Source of the DNA: Tsukamurella sputi
GTDB lineage: Bacteria > Actinomycetota > Actinomycetes > Mycobacteriales > Mycobacteriaceae
Length of the DNA: 64,000 nt
Reading direction: 5' to 3'
Assembly (NCBI RefSeq): GCF_007858445.1
Contig: NZ_VIGV01000001.1
Coordinates: 930,001 to 994,000, forward strand
A program made the translations under genes and the position numbers. A model generated the notes under the pieces. That model was not told the DNA's origin and ran no database searches. It saw nothing but the letters and a program-made list of their open reading frames with translations. Shown in pieces: positions 18,574-26,686 of the stretch. Position 1 is the stretch's first letter; every line of letters starts with the position of its first letter.

Positions 18574-19815
18574 TCAGCCGCGCTGGGCGAGGAACGCGAC
18601 GACCACGTCGTCGCCCGCGCGCACCTCGGTGACCTCCGGATCCACGACGATGAGGCAGTTCGCCTCGGCCAGGCTCACGAGCAGGTGGGACCCGTTGTCG
18701 GGGATCGGCGCGACCATGAACTCGCCGGAGTCCTCGTCGCGCATGAGCTGACCGCGCACGTACTCGCGGCGCCCGGCGGGCGACTGGTGCGAGGCGGCGC
18801 TCTTGGCGGTGACCAGGCGGCGCATCGGCTGGCGCTTGCCGAGCGCGATGCGGATGAGCGGCCGGACCATGACCTCGAAGGCGACCAGCGCGCTCATCGG
18901 ATTGGACGGCAGCAGGAAGGTGGGCACCTGGTCCTGGCCGAGGGTGCCGAAGCCTTGCACCGACGCGGGGTGCATCGCGATCCGCTCCACCGCGAGGTCG
19001 CCGAGCTCGACGAGGGCGGCGGTGATGTCCTCGGAGGCGCTGCCGCCCAGAGCGGAGGTGATGATCACGACCTCGGAGCGCTGCAGCTGCGCCTCGACGG
19101 CCTCGCGCACCCCGTCGGTGCCGACGATGCCGACGCGGTGCACCTCGGCGCCGCAGTCGCGCGCGGCGGCCGCCAGCGCGTACGAGGCCACGTCGTAGAC
19201 CTGGCCGGCGCCGGTCTCCCGGTCGATGTCGACGAGCTCGCGGCCCACCGAGATCACGGCGACGCGCGGCCGCGGGTGCACGGAGACCTTGTCGCGCCCG
19301 ACGGCGGCGAGCAGGCCCACCTGCGCAGGGCCGACGACGGTGCCGCGGCGCACGGCCACGTCGCCCGGCTGGACGTCGTCGCCCGTGCGGCGCACGTACT
19401 GGCCCGAGCGGACCGCGTGTCCGACGCGGACCTTGGACAGGCCACCGTCGGTCCACTTGTCGGGGAGGACGGCGTCGGCGAGCGTGGGCAGGGGCGCACC
19501 GGTCTCGACCTTGACGGCCTGGCCGGGCTGCAGGCGGATGGGCTGGCGGTTGCCGGCCCGCACCTCGCCGACGACCGGAAGGCTGACGATGATCTGCTCG
19601 CCGGTCTCCTCGTCGGTGCCGCCGGCGTTCGCGACGTCGACGGAGCGGACCGCGTAGCCGTCGATCGCGGCCTGGTCGAAGGCGGGGAGAGCGTTCTCGA
19701 CGACCACTTCCTCCGCGCACATCAGGCCCTGCGCCTCGGAGATCCCCACGCGCACCGGTCGCGGCGCCACCGCCGCCGCCGTCACCCGTGCCAGATGGTC
19801 CTCCACGGAGCGCAT
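18574..19815 (-). CDS. glp: Gephyrin-like molybdotransferase paralogue Glp (MoeA1 homologue)
   Basis: The 413-residue protein has all MoeA domains: N-terminal LPAFDQAAIDGYAVRS and VETGAPLP, the central MoCF-binding domain beginning RVAVISVGRELVD, and a C-terminal beta-barrel. Two active-site motifs are altered: the usual TGDEL reads SVGRELVD, and SGGVSxGxxD reads SALGGSASED. That suggests loss of molybdenum insertion and fits the corynebacterial protein Glp, which acts in cell division with GlpR. GlpR is encoded two genes downstream. The moeA name used in M. tuberculosis (moeA1, Rv0994) refers to the same position. Confidence 0.88.
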   Translation of the reverse strand: MRSVEDHLARVTAAAVAPRPVRVGISEAQGLMCAEEVVVENALPAFDQAAIDGYAVRSVDVANAGGTDEETGEQIIVSLPVVGEVRAGNRQPIRLQPGQAVKVETGAPLPTLADAVLPDKWTDGGLSKVRVGHAVRSGQYVRRTGDDVQPGDVAVRRGTVVGPAQVGLLAAVGRDKVSVHPRPRVAVISVGRELVDIDRETGAGQVYDVASYALAAAARDCGAEVHRVGIVGTDGVREAVEAQLQRSEVVIITSALGGSASEDITAALVELGDLAVERIAMHPASVQGFGTLGQDQVPTFLLPSNPMSALVAFEVMVRPLIRIALGKRQPMRRLVTAKSAASHQSPAGRREYVRGQLMRDEDSGEFMVAPIPDNGSHLLVSLAEANCLIVVDPEVTEVRAGDDVVVAFLAQRG

Positions 19816-19828
19816 GTCGTCGGGCCTC

Positions 19829-20728
19829 CTAGTTGTTCAGGCGATCCTGCAGCCAGTCGCGCAGGTCGGGACCGTAGTCGTCGCGGTCCAACGCCAAGTC
19901 AACCGCAGCCTTGAGGTAGCCCCCGGGATTTCCGAGGTCGTGTCGGGTTCCGCGGTGCACCACCACGTGCACCGGATGCCCCTCACTGATGAGCAGGGCG
20001 ATGGCGTCGGTCAGCTGGATCTCGCCGCCCGCGCCCGTGTCGATGCGGCGCAGCGCGTCGAAGACGGCCCGGTCCAGCAGGTAACGGCCGGCCGCCGCGT
20101 AGTTCGACGGTGCGTCCTCGGCCTTGGGCTTCTCGACCATGCCGTTGACCTTGAGCACGTCGGGATTGGCGGCATCGGGAACGATCTCCACATCGAAGGC
20201 GCCGTAGCTGCTGATCTGCTCCGGGGAGACCTCGATCGCGCAGAGCACCGAGCCGCCGCGCTTCTCGCGGACCTTCGCCATGGTGGTGAGCACGCCGATC
20301 GGCAGCACCAGATCGTCGGGCAGTAGCACGCTCACGGCGTCCTCGTCGTCGTCGAGGACGGGCTCGACGCAGGCCACGGCGTGACCCAGGCCCAGCGGCT
20401 TCTCCTGGATGACGGCCTCGGCGTGGATCAGGTTCGGGGCGCGGCGCACCTTGTCGAGCATCGCGGTCTTGCCGCGCTTCTCCAGCGTGCCCTCGAGCAC
20501 GAGGTCCTCGACGAAGTGGGCGACGACGCCGTCCTTGCCCGGGCTGGTCACGATGCACAGCCGCTCCGCGCCGGCCGCCGCGGCCTCCTCGGCCACCAGC
20601 TCGATGCCGGGGGTGTCGACCACGGGAAGCAGCTCCTTGGGCACCGTCTTCGTCGCGGGGAGGAAGCGAGTTCCCAGGCCGGCGGCGGGAACGATCGCGG
20701 TCTTCGGAATGGACGGGGTGGTGGTCAT
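19829..20728 (-). CDS. galU: UTP-glucose-1-phosphate uridylyltransferase
   Basis: The 299-residue enzyme makes UDP-glucose from UTP and glucose-1-phosphate for trehalose, glycogen and arabinogalactan precursors. The nucleotide-binding motif is IVPAAGLGTRFLPATKTVPKELLPVVDTP near the N-terminus, and VEKPKAEDAPSNYAAAGRYLL is the sugar-phosphate region. Its ATG at 20728 has GGGGGA close upstream and a TAGCCT -10-like box about 20 nt upstream. It is divergent from the folate gene and heads the operon to glp and rimJ, the M. tuberculosis order. Confidence 0.95.
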   Translation of the reverse strand: MTTTPSIPKTAIVPAAGLGTRFLPATKTVPKELLPVVDTPGIELVAEEAAAAGAERLCIVTSPGKDGVVAHFVEDLVLEGTLEKRGKTAMLDKVRRAPNLIHAEAVIQEKPLGLGHAVACVEPVLDDDEDAVSVLLPDDLVLPIGVLTTMAKVREKRGGSVLCAIEVSPEQISSYGAFDVEIVPDAANPDVLKVNGMVEKPKAEDAPSNYAAAGRYLLDRAVFDALRRIDTGAGGEIQLTDAIALLISEGHPVHVVVHRGTRHDLGNPGGYLKAAVDLALDRDDYGPDLRDWLQDRLNN

Positions 20729-20799
20729 TCCCCCACCTTAGGCTAGGTCACACGAAGGTAACGATCGGAGTGCGCGGATCACAGTGCGAGGATGGTGTG

Positions 20800-21351
20800 G
20801 TGTCCGACTCCGATGACGCTCCCTCCGGCACTGCGTCCAAGGCGGCCTGGCGCACATGGTTCCGGCGCCGTCGCGCGGGGATGAGCGCGGCTGAACGCGC
20901 TGCCGCTGCGGACGCCTTGACCTCGGTTGCAGCGTCGTTGGACCTGGGTCCGGTGGTGGCGGCGTACGTGCCGGTGGGCTCGGAGCCGGCGGTCGCGCTC
21001 GACCGACGAGTGCTGCTGCCCGTCACTCCCCCGGAACCCGGACCACTGGACTGGGCCTGGTCCGGCGAGCTCGCGCCGGGGCCGTTCGGGCTGCTCGAGC
21101 CCGCGGGGCCGCGTCTGGGCGCGGGCGCCCTGGCCTCGGCGTCGACGGTGCTGCTGCCCGCGTTGGGGGTCTCGCGCGCAGGCGTGCGCATGGGGCGCGG
21201 CGCGGGCTACTACGACCGCTCCCTGCGTCCCGGCCCCCGGCTGATCGCGGTGGTCTACGACCACGAGCTGGTGGATGCGCTGCCCTCTGAGCCCACGGAT
21301 GTGCCCGTGCATGCGGCACTGACCCCGTCGGGGCTCGTCGAGTTCCTGTGA
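20800..21351 (+). CDS. 5-formyltetrahydrofolate cyclo-ligase (Rv0992c homologue)
   Basis: The 183-residue enzyme converts 5-formyl-THF to 5,10-methenyl-THF with ATP. Conserved parts are KAAWRTWFRRRRAGMS (substrate and phosphate binding), VLLPALGVSRAGVRMGRGAGYYDR with the glycine-rich GRGxGYYDR motif, and LIAVVYDHELVDALPSEPTDVPV at the end. GTG at 20800 has GAGG 8 nt upstream and starts where homologues do; a GTG at 20797 is equally in frame. It is divergent from galU, as in M. tuberculosis. Confidence 0.9.
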   Translation: MSDSDDAPSGTASKAAWRTWFRRRRAGMSAAERAAAADALTSVAASLDLGPVVAAYVPVGSEPAVALDRRVLLPVTPPEPGPLDWAWSGELAPGPFGLLEPAGPRLGAGALASASTVLLPALGVSRAGVRMGRGAGYYDRSLRPGPRLIAVVYDHELVDALPSEPTDVPVHAALTPSGLVEFL

Positions 21352-21415
21352 ATCCACGGGTGAGAGCGCCAGGAGGCCAGATTCGGCTTCGTGACGCTGT
21401 GCGCCGTGGATTCAC
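21348..21415. repeat. Inverted repeat spanning a convergent gene end
   Basis: GTGAATCCACGG (21348-21359) is repeated as CCGTGGATTCAC (21404-21415), a perfect 12-bp inverted repeat separated by 44 nt. The left arm includes the stop codon of the cyclo-ligase gene, and the right arm lies 8 nt from the TetR gene stop. It probably acts as a bidirectional terminator, although the loop is long for that. Confidence 0.6.
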
Positions 21416-21423
21416 GGCGTCGG

Positions 21424-21996
21424 TTAGATCAGGAGGCGGGAGATGTACTTCTCGCCGTAGGCACGCAGCGCGTCGGAATCGCCCACGTCCAGGCCGGTGG
21501 GCGAGTTCGACAGCAGTGAGCCGGTGATCCGCAGCATGAGATCGGTGACGGAGCAGAGCTCGGCGTAGTCCTGCTCGGCACCGGAGTTCCGCAGCCGGAT
21601 CACGATGCCCTGGATCAGCAGGTCCCAGACGCCGCGGGGGATGCGCAGGAAGTACTCGGGCTCGGCGGCGAGCACCTTGGACACGGCCAGATTGGCGGCG
21701 GCCTGCTCGACACTCAGCACGAACACCTCGACGAGGGTCTGCTGCGGGGTGTACCCGACGATCGTCTTGTCGAGCTTGCGACGCAGCGTGCGGATCTCGA
21801 TGGCCACCACGCGCGCGATCAGCTGATCACGGTTGGGGAAGATCCGGTACAGCGTGCTGCGGGAGACGTGCGCCTGTTTGGCGACCTGGTCCATGCTGAC
21901 CCCGGGGATGCCGTTCGCGGCGATCACCTCGCGCGCCGCGTCCACGATCCGCCGGGCCGGCGACGGCGTGCGCGGGAGATCGGTCATGGCGGTCAT
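21424..21996 (-). CDS. TetR family transcriptional regulator
   Basis: The 190-residue protein has the TetR N-terminal helix-turn-helix: ARRIVDAAREVIAANGIPGVSMDQVAKQAHVSRSTLYRIFPNRDQLI (residues 14-60). The helical C-terminal ligand domain has no recognisable specificity. It is convergent with the cyclo-ligase and divergent from the Ruc-like gene, 65 nt away, so it may control that gene or itself. Both ATG 21996 and ATG 21987 are possible starts; no ribosome-binding site settles this. Confidence 0.88.
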   Translation of the reverse strand: MTAMTDLPRTPSPARRIVDAAREVIAANGIPGVSMDQVAKQAHVSRSTLYRIFPNRDQLIARVVAIEIRTLRRKLDKTIVGYTPQQTLVEVFVLSVEQAAANLAVSKVLAAEPEYFLRIPRGVWDLLIQGIVIRLRNSGAEQDYAELCSVTDLMLRITGSLLSNSPTGLDVGDSDALRAYGEKYISRLLI

Positions 21997-22061
21997 CGTA
22001 TCCGCTCACATGCTTGGCACTCGAATCAGCGGAGTGCTAATCCGAGGGGTAGAATCAGCAG

Positions 22062-22319
22062 GTGCCTACCTATTCGTATCAGTGCAAGGAGTGCGGAGAG
22101 GCCTTCGACGCTGTCCAGTCCTTCTCCGACGATCCGTTGACCGTGTGCCCGAACTGCGGCGGTCCCCTGCGGAAGCTGTTCAACTCCGTCGGAGTGGTCT
22201 TCAAGGGCAGCGGCTTCTACCGCACCGATTCCCGCAGCTCCAAGGCCGATACCACGGCCAAGTCGGAGACGAAGAGCTCGTCGGACACTGCCGCCAAGGT
22301 CGACAAGGCCACCAGCTGA
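22062..22319 (+). CDS. ruc: FmdB-type zinc ribbon protein, homologue of the redox-regulated chaperone Ruc (Rv0991c)
   Basis: The 85-residue protein has an FmdB zinc ribbon with two CxxC pairs (YQCKECGEAF and VCPNCGGPLRK) and a disordered Ser/Lys/Thr-rich tail (residues 55-85). This layout and the neighbourhood (cyclo-ligase, SAF-domain protein, galU) match M. tuberculosis Rv0991c, reported as Ruc, a chaperone activated by cysteine oxidation that works with DnaK. Start GTG 22062 gives VPTYSYQC, where homologues begin. Its stop overlaps the thioesterase ATG, which is not a feature of the described mycobacterial locus as far as I recall. Confidence 0.8.
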   Translation: MPTYSYQCKECGEAFDAVQSFSDDPLTVCPNCGGPLRKLFNSVGVVFKGSGFYRTDSRSSKADTTAKSETKSSSDTAAKVDKATS

Positions 22320-23122
22320 TGTCCCACCCGTTCGATCAGGCGACGGTGGTCGAGAAGGTCGACGGGGTCTTCCGCGCGCACACGCACCCGGCCTACAACA
22401 ACATGGTCGGCCCGTTCGGCGGCATCACCGCCGCCACGGTCGTCGCGGCGCTGCAGGCGCACCCCGATACCCAGGGGCATCCCCTGAGCCTGACGATCAA
22501 CTACGCCGCACCCATCAGCAACGGCGAGTGGGACATCACGATCACCGTGCTGCGCACCAACCGCACCAACCAACACTTCACCTTCCTCATCGAACAGGGC
22601 GACGGTGCCGTCGCCTCCGGCACCGCGGTGTTCGGCATCCGCCGCGACACCTGGTCCGCGACGGAGCTGGAGTTCCCGCAGGTCGGCGCACCGGAGGACT
22701 ACCCGGAGCTGCCCTTCCCCGAGTTCATCGAGTGGGCCAAGAACTACGAGACGCGCTTCGTCGAGGGCAGCCTGCAGCTCGAGGGTCCGCAGGACTCGTC
22801 GACCACCACGCTGTGGCTGCGCGACAAGCCCGCGCGGGCGCTGGACTACCCCGCTCTCGCGTCGCTCGCGGACGCCTTCTTCCCCCGCGTCTTCCTGCGC
22901 CGCGGCACCTATCTGCCGGCGGGGACGATCTCGCTGACGACGTACTTCCACGCGAGCCCCGCGGAACTCGAGCAGCAGTCCGACGACTACCTGCTGGGCA
23001 CCGCCCGCGGCGCCCGCTTCGGGCACGGTCACTTCGACCAGTACGCCCAGCTCTGGAGCCGGAACGGCACGCTCCTGGCGACCACGCACCAGATCGTCTA
23101 CTACAAGGACCCGTCGGCCTGA
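22319..23122 (+). CDS. TesB-type double hot-dog thioesterase family protein
   Basis: The 267-residue protein is a double hot-dog thioesterase: first domain with AYNNMVGPFGGITAATVVAALQAHP, second with SLADAFFPRVFLRRGTYLPAGTISLTTYFHA. Such enzymes hydrolyse acyl-CoA. The pattern is that of the mycobacterial and rhodococcal thioesterase-family group rather than E. coli TesB itself. ATG 22319 shares bases with the Ruc-like stop (TGATG), so translation is coupled. The acyl-CoA substrate is unknown. Confidence 0.82.
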   Translation: MSHPFDQATVVEKVDGVFRAHTHPAYNNMVGPFGGITAATVVAALQAHPDTQGHPLSLTINYAAPISNGEWDITITVLRTNRTNQHFTFLIEQGDGAVASGTAVFGIRRDTWSATELEFPQVGAPEDYPELPFPEFIEWAKNYETRFVEGSLQLEGPQDSSTTTLWLRDKPARALDYPALASLADAFFPRVFLRRGTYLPAGTISLTTYFHASPAELEQQSDDYLLGTARGARFGHGHFDQYAQLWSRNGTLLATTHQIVYYKDPSA

Positions 23123-23210
23123 TACCGGCGGGTATCCACAGGTTCGGGGTTATCCACAGGAGCCCTCGCGCGGCACTCGGTCCGACGGTCCGCCGTCGTA
23201 GCGTGCGGGC

Positions 23211-23843
23211 ATGGACTCCTTGCAACCGACCGGCGCGGAACGGATCCGCGCCGCCCTGCGGCCCGGGTGGGCGCGCACGCTGACGGCGCGCCGGGCCGCC
23301 GCCGCGGCCCTGGCCGTACTGGCACTCGTCGTCGCGCTCACCAGCCGGCCGAACGGGCCGCAGGCGCAGGTCCTCGTCGCCGCGCGTGAGCTGGGTCCGG
23401 GCGGCAAGCTCACGGCGGAGGACGTGGCGGTGCGCACCGTCCCGGCGGAACTCGCGCCGCAGGACGTACTGGCGAGCGCCGAGGACGCCGTCGGCCGTTC
23501 GGTGACGGGCCCGGTCGGCGCGGGCGAGATCCTCACGGGCCGGAGGGTTCTCACAGACCGCACCGCTGGACAGATCCGGCCCGGAGCGCGGCTCGTGCCG
23601 GTCTCGCTGCAGGATTCGGCAACGATGGACCTGCTCCGGCCGGGCGATGTGGTGGACGTGGTGGCGCAGCGCAAGGATGATTCCCCTGCGGTGCTGGCCC
23701 GTTCAGCGACGGTAGCCGTCGCCCCGGCAGCGCAGGCCACGCGCCAGCAGGCCCGTACGGCGATGCTCGCGATGTCGGAGTCCGAGGCCCACGCGGTGGC
23801 CGCCGCGGCGCTGAGTTCGCCACTGTCGGTGGTCTTCCGGTGA
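23211..23843 (+). CDS. SAF-domain protein (CpaB/RcpC-like, Rv0990c position)
   Basis: The 210-residue protein has an N-terminal membrane helix (about residues 28-44, AAAAALAVLALVVALTS) and a SAF domain (QVLVAARELGPGGKLTAEDVAVRTVPAELAP), followed by RPGDVVDVVAQ. SAF domains occur in CpaB/RcpC of Flp/Tad pilus assembly, where they bind peptidoglycan or sugars, but no pilus gene is present nearby. The M. tuberculosis gene at this position is of unknown function. A TGA at 23841-23843 ends it 2 nt from the convergent GNAT gene. Confidence 0.8.
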   Translation: MDSLQPTGAERIRAALRPGWARTLTARRAAAAALAVLALVVALTSRPNGPQAQVLVAARELGPGGKLTAEDVAVRTVPAELAPQDVLASAEDAVGRSVTGPVGAGEILTGRRVLTDRTAGQIRPGARLVPVSLQDSATMDLLRPGDVVDVVAQRKDDSPAVLARSATVAVAPAAQATRQQARTAMLAMSESEAHAVAAAALSSPLSVVFR

Positions 23844-23845
23844 GG

Positions 23846-24529
23846 TCAGCTCTGCACGAGGTCCCAGTCCGCGAACCGTACGAAGCCGGCGCGGGCGGCG
23901 AGGGCGATCGACGCAGCGTTGTCGGTCTGGCAGCGGTACTGCGGCTCGCCTCCCGCCTCGAACGCCGCATGGCTCAACGCGTCCACGACGGCGAGCCCGT
24001 ATCCCCTGCCGCGGTGCTCGGGCAGCGTCAGGACGCCCAGGTCCCAGAGCGCGGAGTCTTCGAACCGGTACGAGCTGCCGACGGCGACCAGGCGGTCACC
24101 GTCGAACGCGCCGACGGCGACGTCGTCGTCGAGATCCACGAGTGCGGCATCGAGGTCTTCCGCAGTGGCTCTCGCCTCGAAGCGGTGGAACGCCTCGACG
24201 TCGCCCTCGCCGAGCCGCCGGACGTCCGGCCGTGCGGGCCGACGGTCCGCGTGGCTCGCCTCCGGCAGGTAGAAGACGTGGTCGGCGCCGTGCAGCCGCA
24301 GTCCGGCGGCGGCGAGTGCGACGTGCAGCGCCGCGGCGTCGGCAGGACACCCGATCTCCGCGGCGGTGGCGGGCGTCGTCGCGGCGGCGACGGAACCGTC
24401 GGGCGAGGTGAGGGTGACGAGCCGGAGTCCGTCGTCGAGGCCCGGGCTCACGACGAACCGGAAGGGCACGCCCGCGTACGGGCCGTCGAAGACGGTGCGC
24501 CAATAGCGATCGACGGCAGCGGAGAACAT
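23846..24529 (-). CDS. GNAT family acetyltransferase
   Basis: The 227-residue protein ends in a GNAT domain: VAVGAFDGDRLVAVGSSYRFED, acetyl-CoA loop VLTLPEHRGRGYGLAVVDALSHAAF and QTDNAASIALAARAGF. The N-terminal 90 residues do not match a GNAT core and may be a degenerate second domain, as in proteins that carry two tandem GNAT folds. ATG 24529 was chosen with GGGAGA about 10 nt upstream; a TTG at 24565 would extend it. The substrate is unknown. Confidence 0.82.
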   Translation of the reverse strand: MFSAAVDRYWRTVFDGPYAGVPFRFVVSPGLDDGLRLVTLTSPDGSVAAATTPATAAEIGCPADAAALHVALAAAGLRLHGADHVFYLPEASHADRRPARPDVRRLGEGDVEAFHRFEARATAEDLDAALVDLDDDVAVGAFDGDRLVAVGSSYRFEDSALWDLGVLTLPEHRGRGYGLAVVDALSHAAFEAGGEPQYRCQTDNAASIALAARAGFVRFADWDLVQS

Positions 24530-24581
24530 GCCCGAATACTCTCCCGCTGCGACCGATTCGGACAAATGGTTTTCGGCACGA

Positions 24582-25583
24582 TCAGCCGACGCGGTAGGTG
24601 AGCTCCCGGATCAGCCACTTCTGGCGCCGCCGCGCGACCTCGGCGACGGCGGGCCCGTAGTAATACCGCAGGTACTGCTCGCCCGCGCGGCGCTCGGCCC
24701 GGGTGGGCAGCGTGGCGAGCTCGGCGGGCGGGGCCAGTGCCGCCGCCTCGGGGGTGCGGATGGCGCGCCGAAGCCACTGTCGTTGTTCCACGAGCATCCA
24801 CCACCACGCGCCGGCGAGCAGCGACACGGTCACGGTGCACTTGAGCATGATCAGCAGCAGTGTCACGCCCACGGAGTGTTCGCCGTTGGGCGCGTTCCAC
24901 CAGAAGTGCAGGAGGAAGGAGAGCGCGATCGGCAGGGCCGCGAGGTGCGGCCGGATGCGCACCAACGCCAGTCCGAGCGCGAAGAAGCCGGTGTACACCC
25001 AGTGGGATTGGAACCCGAAGAAGGCGCGGATCAGGCTCACGGTGAGCGCTCCGACCGCATCCGATTGGGCGTCGCGCATCGCGAAATTGAGGGCGTAGGA
25101 GAGGTTCTCGACCACCTGGAAGCCCAGGCCGGCGAACGCGCCCACCGCGAAGATCTGCAGCGGGCGGCGCAGTCGATCCCGGTAGAGCACGAGCAGCAGT
25201 GCCACGCCGGCGCCCTTGATCACCTCCTCGTCGAGCGGACCCACGAGCGCCGCACCCCACAGGGTGGAACCGGGATCGTCGAGGACGTCGTTGACCGCAT
25301 CCGAGGCGTAGCCGTTGATCTGCAGCGCGAGACCGCACGCGCCGATCGCACCCCACGCGAACGCCCACCCCCAGGCGCTGCGGACCTGGGCGTGCGATCG
25401 GTCCAGCGCCCAGATCAGGAGCGCGACGAGGCCCGCGGCGATCAACACAATCGGTAGTGCGACGGCGATGGCCTCGCCCGATTCGCCGAAGCGCGGGAAC
25501 AGATCACGAGCCTCGATGACGCCGCCGATCAGAAGGCCGGCCGCGAACACCCAGAAGGAAATCGTGGTGAGCTGCGCGCGCAT
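24582..25583 (-). CDS. PrsW family intramembrane metalloprotease
   Basis: The 333-residue protein has about eight membrane helices and the PrsW motifs: GPLDEEVIKGAGV (EExxK), FQVVENLSYAL (ExxxN-like) and later conserved His residues (SHWVYTGFF and FLLHFWWNA). PrsW proteases cut anti-sigma factors within the membrane; the partner here is not visible. ATG 25583 shares bases with the stop of the anchored protein gene (TGATG), so the two are coupled. The cytoplasmic C-terminus is Arg-rich. Confidence 0.87.
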   Translation of the reverse strand: MRAQLTTISFWVFAAGLLIGGVIEARDLFPRFGESGEAIAVALPIVLIAAGLVALLIWALDRSHAQVRSAWGWAFAWGAIGACGLALQINGYASDAVNDVLDDPGSTLWGAALVGPLDEEVIKGAGVALLLVLYRDRLRRPLQIFAVGAFAGLGFQVVENLSYALNFAMRDAQSDAVGALTVSLIRAFFGFQSHWVYTGFFALGLALVRIRPHLAALPIALSFLLHFWWNAPNGEHSVGVTLLLIMLKCTVTVSLLAGAWWWMLVEQRQWLRRAIRTPEAAALAPPAELATLPTRAERRAGEQYLRYYYGPAVAEVARRRQKWLIRELTYRVG

Positions 25584-26107
25584 CACGCCTCCCGCATCGA
25601 CCGGACCAGCGCGGTCAGGTCCGCGACGGCCCCGTCGGGCCCGCGAAGGGTGAGCACCGTGACCAGCAGTGACGACCGCCCCACCACCGCGCACTCCCCC
25701 GACTTACCGCCGCCGGAGGCCGTGCAGCTGCGACCGGTGAACTGCTCGCCGCGAACGTCGCCGGTGAACCGCGCGTCCACGCCGCCGGCTTCGAGCGCCC
25801 GCAGACGCCGCGGGGCCGCGGTGGTGAAATCGGTCATTCCCGTGGTCAGCCGAACCGAGAGCGAGCTGCCGCTCGGGTGGACGAAGCGCACGACATCCGC
25901 TTGGCCGGAAGGGATCTTGTCCCAGCCCGACGGTGCCCGGAAATCCACGCCCGCATCGTCGTCGCCGACGCGGTAGGTGTGATCCGCCACCGGTGTCCGC
26001 GGCGTGGGCACCGCACGTTCGAGTCCGTACCAACCGGCGGCGAGACCGCCCACCACCAAGATCACACCTACCGACACGCTCGCGTCCCCTGCGCGGGACC
26101 TGTTCAT
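25583..26107 (-). CDS. Membrane-anchored protein of unknown function, coupled to PrsW
   Basis: The 174-residue protein has one N-terminal membrane helix (VSVGVILVVGGLAAGWYGL, residues 11-29) and an extracytoplasmic domain with two Cys (SCTASGGGKSGEC) that could form a disulfide. I do not recognise the family; the domain (GVDFRAPSGWDKIPSG...VRFVHPSGSSLSVRL) has the look of a mycobacterial LpqN/MT-like fold. ATG 26107 follows TATGAT at 6-nt spacing with no ribosome-binding site, so the mRNA may be leaderless. Being first in an operon with PrsW, it is a candidate partner of that protease. Confidence 0.6.
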   Translation of the reverse strand: MNRSRAGDASVSVGVILVVGGLAAGWYGLERAVPTPRTPVADHTYRVGDDDAGVDFRAPSGWDKIPSGQADVVRFVHPSGSSLSVRLTTGMTDFTTAAPRRLRALEAGGVDARFTGDVRGEQFTGRSCTASGGGKSGECAVVGRSSLLVTVLTLRGPDGAVADLTALVRSMREA

Positions 26108-26176
26108 GTGACTATCATAAGTCTGAAACTACAACATACGTAACTGTGGTTACACCTCCACGAAGGACTGACGAAC

Positions 26177-26626
26177 ATGCTCAAGGGATTCAAAGACTTC
26201 CTCCTCAAGGGCAACGTGCTGGACCTCGCGGTCGCCGTTGTCGTCGGCGCCGCGTTCACCGCGATCGTCACCGCATTCACGGAACATATCGTGCAGCCGC
26301 TCATCGCCTCGATCGGCGGCGCCAAGGACGTGCAGGGTCTCGCCTGGCAGATCGTGGACGGCAATGACAAGACGACTGTGGACCTCGGTGCCGTGATCAC
26401 CGCGGGCATCAACTTCATCCTCGTCGCGGCTGTCGTCTACTTCATCCTCATCCTGCCGTACGAGTCGCTCAAGAAGCGCGCCGGAAACGCTGCCGCCGAG
26501 GACGAGGTCGACGTGCTCGTCGAGATCCGCGACCTGCTCGCGGCCCAGGCCTCGCAGCCGCAGGGCGGCGCGCACTCCGCTCTGCCGCCGACGGGTCAGT
26601 TCCCCTCGCAGAAACCGCAGATCTAA
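26177..26626 (+). CDS. mscL: Large-conductance mechanosensitive channel
   Basis: The 149-residue protein starts MLKGFKDFLLKGNVLDLAVAVVVGAAF, the conserved N-terminal amphipathic helix and first pore helix. The second membrane helix is AGINFILVAAVVYFILILP and the C-terminus is a charged helix with a longer tail than E. coli MscL. The homopentamer opens on membrane tension during osmotic downshift. GAAGGA lies 9 nt before the ATG. It is divergent from the PrsW operon and is followed by a very strong terminator. Confidence 0.95.
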   Translation: MLKGFKDFLLKGNVLDLAVAVVVGAAFTAIVTAFTEHIVQPLIASIGGAKDVQGLAWQIVDGNDKTTVDLGAVITAGINFILVAAVVYFILILPYESLKKRAGNAAAEDEVDVLVEIRDLLAAQASQPQGGAHSALPPTGQFPSQKPQI

Positions 26627-26638
26627 CAACAACCACAA

Positions 26639-26686
26639 CCAAACGAATGCCGGCCTCCCCGCGCGGGGAGGCCGGCATTCGTTTGG
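26639..26686 (+). terminator. Strong hairpin terminator after mscL
   Basis: A 48-nt perfect palindrome: 22-bp arms (beginning CCAAACGAATGCC and ending GGCATTCGTTTGG) around GCGC. The last part of the right arm supplies a short T-run. It ends mscL and, being symmetrical, can also insulate the minus-strand porin genes. Confidence 0.9.
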
